From Symsagittifera roscoffensis (Eukaryota > Xenacoelomorpha > Acoela > Convolutidae): 64,000 nucleotides of DNA. The translations under genes and the position numbers were made by a program. Location: the NCBI RefSeq assembly GCF_963678635.1, contig NC_087065.1:45047919-45111918 (forward strand). The letters are read 5' to 3'. Position 1 is the stretch's first letter; each line of letters opens with the position of its first letter. Below, one piece after another: positions 58,423-64,000 of the stretch. The notes beneath the pieces are model-generated. The model ran no database searches, had not been told where the DNA came from, and saw nothing but the letters and a program-made list of their open reading frames with translations.

Positions 58423-59730
58423 ATGATACGAACAATTTTTAGTAGAACAGATATTTTTTTACTATTTGTAATTTTTATAACATTTTTATCATCCCTAATA
58501 TTGACAATGTGCAAATGTATAAAAAAGGCAATAATCACATTCGCTTTAGCAACAATCCTTTTATTTCTTTTCATTGAAAAATACTACAATAAACATAATT
58601 TTTCCAATAGAAAAAATCAATCAAAATACTTTCAAAAATTGCTAACCAACAATCACAGAATCAGTCTTCACCGACAGCATCCCAAGAAAACCCGACAATA
58701 CCTAAAACTGCCCAAAACCCCCATACACTTTTGAAGAACGACACGCTCGCTTATCCGAACCATTAGAACCAGTTCAGCGACAGGCACCCCTAAGTGAACC
58801 AACATATAACTTGTACCCAACATTACCACAAGAATTAAGTAGAATAAGAAACATTAGTCAAAACCAAATTACAGTTGAAATAAATAGACAAATTATACAT
58901 CCACGACGAAATAGACATTTTCAAACCCCCCGAGTTCATTTTGACATACCCCAATCACCAACACCAATTACTCCAGAAAACCCAAATAGTACATTACCAG
59001 AAACTCCCCCACTCCTTTCACAACGCAGCACCTCAAGTATACCCTCAGATTACTTAGGTTCAACACCAACATCTGAACAAATACGTGAAAATCCCTTTAA
59101 CCCCCCCCCCCCCCCCCCAATCTCACAGCACGACTACCATATTGGACAACGCACTCATTTACACAAGATGAATCAAACTTAGTAAACGACCCAATAGATA
59201 TTTCTACGGATACAACGACATCATCATCACTACCAGAAACCTTATCGCTACCATCAACACTATCATTAAGCCAGATTTCACCGACGCCTTTCCCTTTAAA
59301 TTTTCCAAATAACCTCGACGCTAGATATCGAGAACAATCATCAACAAATATCCCTTTAAAATTAGATTGGAATACATTCACAGCACCCCCACCATTATTT
59401 GGACAACTTCAAGAAAGTAACCGACTCCACAACTGGGCACTAAATAGACTACAATATAGACAAGACATTCACGAAGACATTCGTGATCATAACATCCAAA
59501 TACTCCAACAAAATAGTCTACAATTAAAATTCGAAATCACGGTTAAATTAAACAACATTACTCAACATCCCTATCCATTAAACCCACCAAATATAACAGC
59601 TCAATCCCTACCACCACCGTTTATAACAACTGAAGTGATATACAAATACGACAGATATACCAAAAAGACAATTGGTTACATCACATTTTATAACCCATAC
59701 TCAGGATTGTCATACACATCTATATTCTGA
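58423..59730 (+). pseudogene. ORF X, copy 2 (broken in the middle)
   Basis: This copy has the intact membrane start: IFLLFVIFITFLSSLILTM, turn CKCIKK, and AIITFALATILLFLFIEKYY, then a basic stretch. A deletion near 58720 shifts the frame to 58811-59182. An 18-C run at 59101-59118 (seven C in copy 1) shifts it again, and the C-terminal block resumes (PLNFPNNLDARYREQ, TFTAPPPLFGQLQESNRL, RYTKKTIGYITFYNPYSG) to TGA at 59728. Two membrane helices with a short Cys/Lys loop suggest a hairpin-anchored protein with a long outside or cytoplasmic tail. Family unknown. Confidence 0.65.
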
Positions 59731-61816
59731 AAATTTTAATTTTTCTCCAACTCCTTTTTCTAATAACCTCCAATGAAAACATAAACCCTTCCCCCCGCAC
59801 AGGACCCCATGATTTATTAGTAACACATTACGATTGTGAAGAAATCGAACAAAAAACACTACACAAATATGCAATAAATCAAGTATCACAATGCGAAACA
59901 GAACCACAAGCCATAGAAACTACAAATGTAATAGCGACACTCTATTCAAAAGCCCGAGCAACAACAGTCGCAGGATATAAATTTACAGCAACATTTTCCG
60001 AAAATAAAGTACACTGTTAACAAGTTTCAGACGGAAATAAAAACCGACTTGATCACGAATCATTCTACCAAAGTAATATAGAACGACTTCTACATCTTAA
60101 TCCTGATAATTGTAAGAACGAACTACTCAGACTAAACATCACAAGAAACAAAAACACGGACAAAAAAATAGTACGTTTTCAAGTCTTTGCCGATTCTGTA
60201 CATCAAGCAGAACTTGAAAGATATCAAGGACATATAAAACTAGATGAAAAATACCCATACAAGGGCGCACACGGAAGATTAACTTATAACATACACGATA
60301 AACACTGGATACCACACATTGGAATAAATAATCCCTCAAACTGCAAAGCAGACACAAAAAATAAAGGATATCAAGAAATAATGTTTTTCGATTGGAAAAT
60401 ACAACTCGAAAAAGTACAACTCACACGAGATTTATCAGACAACACAATGATCTATCAAGGAATTAGATTACCTTGCAAAAACGATCAAGGTTATTGTGAC
60501 CCTACAACACGGACACAAGCAACAATTGTTTGGTTTCCCGAAGATACATGCACAACATTTCAAGTAGCAAAAATACACGCTCGAATGATAAAATTTCACG
60601 AAAAACATTTTATGGAATCAATTCCATACGAACAAGTAAATCCATCCCGAAAACAAAGTACTGATTTTAGAAATATCTATAATATAGAAAATAAATTAAC
60701 ACGTTTCCAAATCTATCAAGAAACAGAAATTGCATGCAAATACAGAAACCCACTTTACAAAACACAAAATTCTGAAATACTAGTTGAATACGGAAAAGGT
60801 TTCGACATGACCACTGGAAAAATAAAATTTGACCCTTATGCCACAGGTCACCCTCTAAACGAAGGTAAATCATACATACCAGTTAACTTTCAAAAAAGCA
60901 CAGGTCAACCTGGTGGAAAACTAAAGCCACATGACAGTAGAAGCACACCTTTACAAGAACTATCACTAAAGAATAACACCTTTTCTGGTAATATCCACCA
61001 CGATATTCACTTAGATATGAAGTTAGACTACACAATTAGCCGAATTTTTTAAGAAATGTCACTCTCCGAGTTAGAAACACTTCACCAATTATGCGAATTA
61101 GAACGGACACAAATCCTACAATCACTCGCACTAGCAGTATTAAAAATACCCTACGCAGGATACTTATTGTCAGGAAACAGATCAAATTTTTTTGACTACG
61201 AAGGAAATATTTTATGGTTTTATACTTGTACCAAAAACGTATCACCACTCTATGTTTTTGAAGATAAACTTTGTTATAAAAGAATCCCTATATTCTATAA
61301 AAATAAAGTACTTTTTGTTGACACACTTTCAAGACGAACATATTTTTGGGATACCGCAGTCCCATGTGGATCACAAAATAGCCACAATGTAGTACAATTG
61401 AATCCTGATGAAGATAATTACTATCTCCTTACTCCTTACCCTACGTTAATGCAATCACTCAAAAAAATTTCACCCGAAAGCATCAGAGCTATTGCTCGTA
61501 ACCCAAATATTTACAATCAATTGGAATATATTCTAAATCAGATATCCAACACCACATTAGAACACAACAATTCCAAGAATTATTAACACAAATGGACACT
61601 ATACAAAGACAGTCAATTGATCAAAATTTAAGAAAACTTGCCGAAACCGCAGGATTTGCAGATATTTATACACAAGATTATAGCGGATATTTTAAAGACA
61701 TTAAAGACTATATATATCTAAACGGTGAAAGATACAGACCACAAGATATTTCACCTATAAATATTTTCAGTTTTGTCAACCTTAACAATGAAATTCTAGA
61801 ACCTATTACATCTTAG
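59718..61816 (+). pseudogene. env: Env-like glycoprotein, copy 2 (broken)
   Basis: The start codon is ATC instead of ATG at 59718. The first Cys block (HYDCEEIEQKTLHKYA, VSQCETEP) has a TAA at about 60018 (TCA in copy 1). Longest frames: 60381-61052 (CDPTTRTQAT, WFPEDTCTT, FDPYATGHPLNEG), stop TAA at 61050 (CAA in copy 1), and 61056-61586 (LCELERTQILQSLALAVL, LWFYTCTKNVSPLYVF, TYFWDTAVPCGS). The last part (61592-61816) ends at TAG beside the ORF Y membrane frame. Lesions are private to this copy. Surface-glycoprotein role inferred from signal peptide, cysteines and position. The chuvirus-like relationship is tentative. Confidence 0.68.
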
Positions 61817-61839
61817 AAAAATTAACTATCTTATACGCA

Positions 61840-62319
61840 ATGTTAAACTTTATAGGACTTCTTTTCTCACTCTTAAAAGGAATCTATAACACATGCGCTA
61901 TACACACACAAGTAAATAGACAAGCAAGTGTAGCACGCATACTGTTTTCAGGATTTTTTGGAATTTTTTCATCATCAATAAACAAAATACTTCTAGACGC
62001 ACAAATAAAAGAATATAACACAAAAATAGCGACAAGACAGAACACTTACGACGAAGAACATAATAATATAGAATTAACACCTACCGCACCACAGTTGCCA
62101 CCCCTACCACAAAACAATCCATTATCATTAGTCCCACGTAATTTCCGACATCTAGCAATAACAAATAACCCAAATTCTAGACCAAATATACCACAAAGTC
62201 CCATACAGCATATAATGACACATCATCCACAAGATGATAATGCATACGAACAAATTATAGAACAACCCCAAACCACCACTTTTCAGTCTCAAAATAATCA
62301 TTTTTTTAGCCCACGATGA
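61840..62319 (+). CDS. ORF Y, copy 2: membrane segment plus Pro-rich tail (159 aa)
   Basis: Same 159 codons as 37926-38405, with hydrophobic MLNFIGLLFSLLKGIYNTC and ARILFSGFFGIFSSSINKIL, a charged segment and a Pro-rich tail. In-frame hydrophobic codons (YYILEKLTILYA) precede the ATG, which favours it being the env membrane anchor. Conserved length and ATGA overlap with ORF Z favour an independently translated frame. I cannot decide. Confidence 0.6.
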   Translation: MLNFIGLLFSLLKGIYNTCAIHTQVNRQASVARILFSGFFGIFSSSINKILLDAQIKEYNTKIATRQNTYDEEHNNIELTPTAPQLPPLPQNNPLSLVPRNFRHLAITNNPNSRPNIPQSPIQHIMTHHPQDDNAYEQIIEQPQTTTFQSQNNHFFSPR

Positions 62320-64000
62320 GCCGACAACTTGGATCCCTACACCGCTCAAATTCCCACCCAGCCAACCTCCAAACTCCAATCCCAATAATCCCACTTTTTG
62401 CTTTCCCAACACCCAATTTTCCAATTATTAATATATCATCAAGCACGAATTCGAATACTAACTCAGATATTTCAGTCTTATACTCTATCTCACAATTTAA
62501 TAACCCTAATATAGAAACCCCTGACAAATTTGCAGATTCCGAACCATCTCCATCAAATAATTTTCAGACAGAACACTTACGTAGACCCCCTTTTCAAGCA
62601 ATCCCGACAAATAATTCACTCCCATCCGTTTCCACTCCTTCTTATGCTTCGCAAGTGACCCCAACCTACTCCCCACTTCATTCCGACCGATCATATAATA
62701 GTTCTCCAGATACCCCCCAAATTTCCCAGGAACTAGATAATTTTATTACCCTACAACAACTGTTAATACACCCTAACACCCTCACAGTACATCAACTTTC
62801 ATCCACAATAGAAACCTCAAACCCATCTACTCCTACACCTTCCTCAGCTTACACTGCATCATCAGCACAATTATCCACATCCACCGAAACCCCTAGTAGC
62901 ACTAACCGAGCTTATCGCACTTTTAAAAGAAAATTCCCAAATCATCCATTCCCGACCAAACCAGGAACAGCCTGCGAATATATTTATCACCCACGACAAA
63001 CCAACACGAAAGATTTTCTAGCAATCACCTTACCCTCATTTCCACAATACACTTTAAATACACCTAACGACACTAATGACACACGAAGTTTCGTAGATGA
63101 ACATGTTTTAATGCCCACACTTCATTGGACAGCTTATTATCATTTTACTAACCCCCTTTGCCTGCCACTTTCTTGTACTCATGACGACATAGAAAAGAAC
63201 AAAAATATGTTATATAGACTCACCGCAACACTAACACCTAGACAATTTTTACTTATGTAGCATATAAAAAATTACTAAAAACATTCACTGCACCCCGAGC
63301 TAACGAATTTACAATAGAATATTACGACTATAATATCGTCTGAACTAATCAAGACCAATTTTTAGATGAAGATCTCTTCGCTAACCCACAACTATCAGAA
63401 AAATTCTTCATCAAAACGTCATATGTATTCACACTTAATATTTTCGATAGAAAATATGATCACATCATTTCTGAAGCACTAAATGATATTCAAGCTTACG
63501 AAAGTTTCAAACACAAATTTCAGTTATTTTCACTAACCTTTCACTTCCTTGCACCACATGAACGCGATTCGCACTGTTCCCACGATATTATGTTACGCAC
63601 TAAACAAACTCACACATATACATACTATCGTTTCATACAAAATCATTTTGATAGGCATACCCCATCAAGACAACCACACCATCGTTTTCAGTTTCTTAAC
63701 TCAAAATACAAATCACCATTTTTCCTTAATTTCACTGATTGCATCAAAGATACTAACCTCCACAGTAACACAAATGTATATATTTTGTCCCTTCACGAAG
63801 ACCTTTAACGCCGAAGAATCCAGACCCTTCCTTATCCCGCATGAATTTATCCAGCCTATAGAAATACCAATATTGAAATTCATTCTCAATACTAAATATA
63901 ATCATAAAATATATAACCTCATTCAAAACACACCTTACGAGTTTGTAGTAGGCACCGAAGAACTAAGAACCATTAAAGCACTTCAATTGCTTTGGCCACT
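62316..64000 (+). pseudogene. ORF Z, copy 2 (frameshifted, runs off the window)
   Basis: MSRQLGSLHRSNSHPANLQT through 63260, 314 codons, showing the intact Ser/Thr/Pro-rich N-terminal half that is broken in copy 1. It continues into RAYRTFKRKFPNHPFPTKPG and LMPTLHWTAYYHFTNPLC. One extra T near 63249 shifts the frame; a TGA near 63342 and a deletion of about 23 nt near 63765 follow. Sequence still aligns with copy 1 at the window edge. No known domain recognised. Confidence 0.65.

Larger units (their letters stand above)
47160..64000 (+). mobile_element. Giant env-bearing Ty3/gypsy-like retroelement, copy 2 (continues past window)
   Basis: Collinear with copy 1 in the same orientation, starting at the same TGGAACCTGATC terminus. 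It keeps the complete RNase H and the linker to integrase, and has a single X-env unit without the 2.6-kb duplication. Private lesions include an 11-nt deletion in RT motif A, Val for the second integrase Asp, a 112-bp tandem duplication in gag, a poly(C) expansion in ORF X and loss of the env ATG. Most lesions differ from copy 1, so the two decayed independently and are not a recent duplication of the locus. The right end lies beyond 64000. Confidence 0.88.

Noticed and set aside
47160-64000. Copy 2 as a recent segmental duplication of copy 1
   Set aside because: The copies differ by many private indels and substitutions and their left flanks are unrelated, so they are independent insertions of one family.

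Overview
This is a metazoan, probably invertebrate, genomic window. It is AT-rich, has no dense gene packing and no bacterial-style operons, contains splice-like signals, and consists mainly of transposable elements in several states of decay. The phylum cannot be fixed from the sequence. The only plausible host coding sequence is a piece of a multi-pass membrane protein exon at the extreme left edge (minus strand, bases 1-385).

Layout. 1-4877 is mostly anonymous, with a few diverged repeats. 4878-12248 is an old, minus-strand Ty3/gypsy LTR retrotransposon: TG..CA LTRs, a 5-bp target duplication (ATTTT), a primer-binding site directly abutting the LTR, a purine tract, and broken gag, protease, RT, RNase H and integrase. 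Its 5' LTR carries an AT-rich insertion of about 0.9 kb. 12444-19556 is a nest of non-autonomous, fold-back DNA elements. It includes two copies of a MITE with perfect 9-bp target duplications (Mutator-like), a GGGGGC-ended element that one MITE has entered, and a fold-back structure of about 3.6 kb whose interior is a degenerate tandem array with a period near 87 bp.

21518-41941 and 47160-64000 (continuing past the edge) are two plus-strand copies of one very large, unusual Ty3/gypsy-like retroelement. Its order, deduced by comparing the copies, is: short terminal repeat with a 13-bp-stem hairpin; leader of about 1.4 kb; small basic ORF A; gag (overlapping A by 20 nt) in one frame with protease, RT, RNase H and integrase with a GPY/F module; about 1 kb non-coding; ORF X (two N-terminal membrane segments, Ser/Thr/Pro-rich middle, conserved C-terminal block); a glycoprotein-like env; membrane-anchor ORF Y; ORF Z (about 600 codons, unrecognised); and a 3' region with a textbook short intron. 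A/gag, X/env and Y/Z overlap by 20, 13 and 4 nt, which suggests coupled translation or a shared spliced mRNA. Both copies are defective through mostly private stops, frameshifts and deletions. Only A and Y (153 and 159 codons) are unbroken in both. Copy 1 also holds a 2,614-bp tandem duplication covering part of X and most of env.

41942-47159 separates the two copies and contains poly(C) tracts and decayed open frames of unknown origin. The system most worth pursuing is this giant retroelement with its X-env-Y-Z cassette and ORF A.
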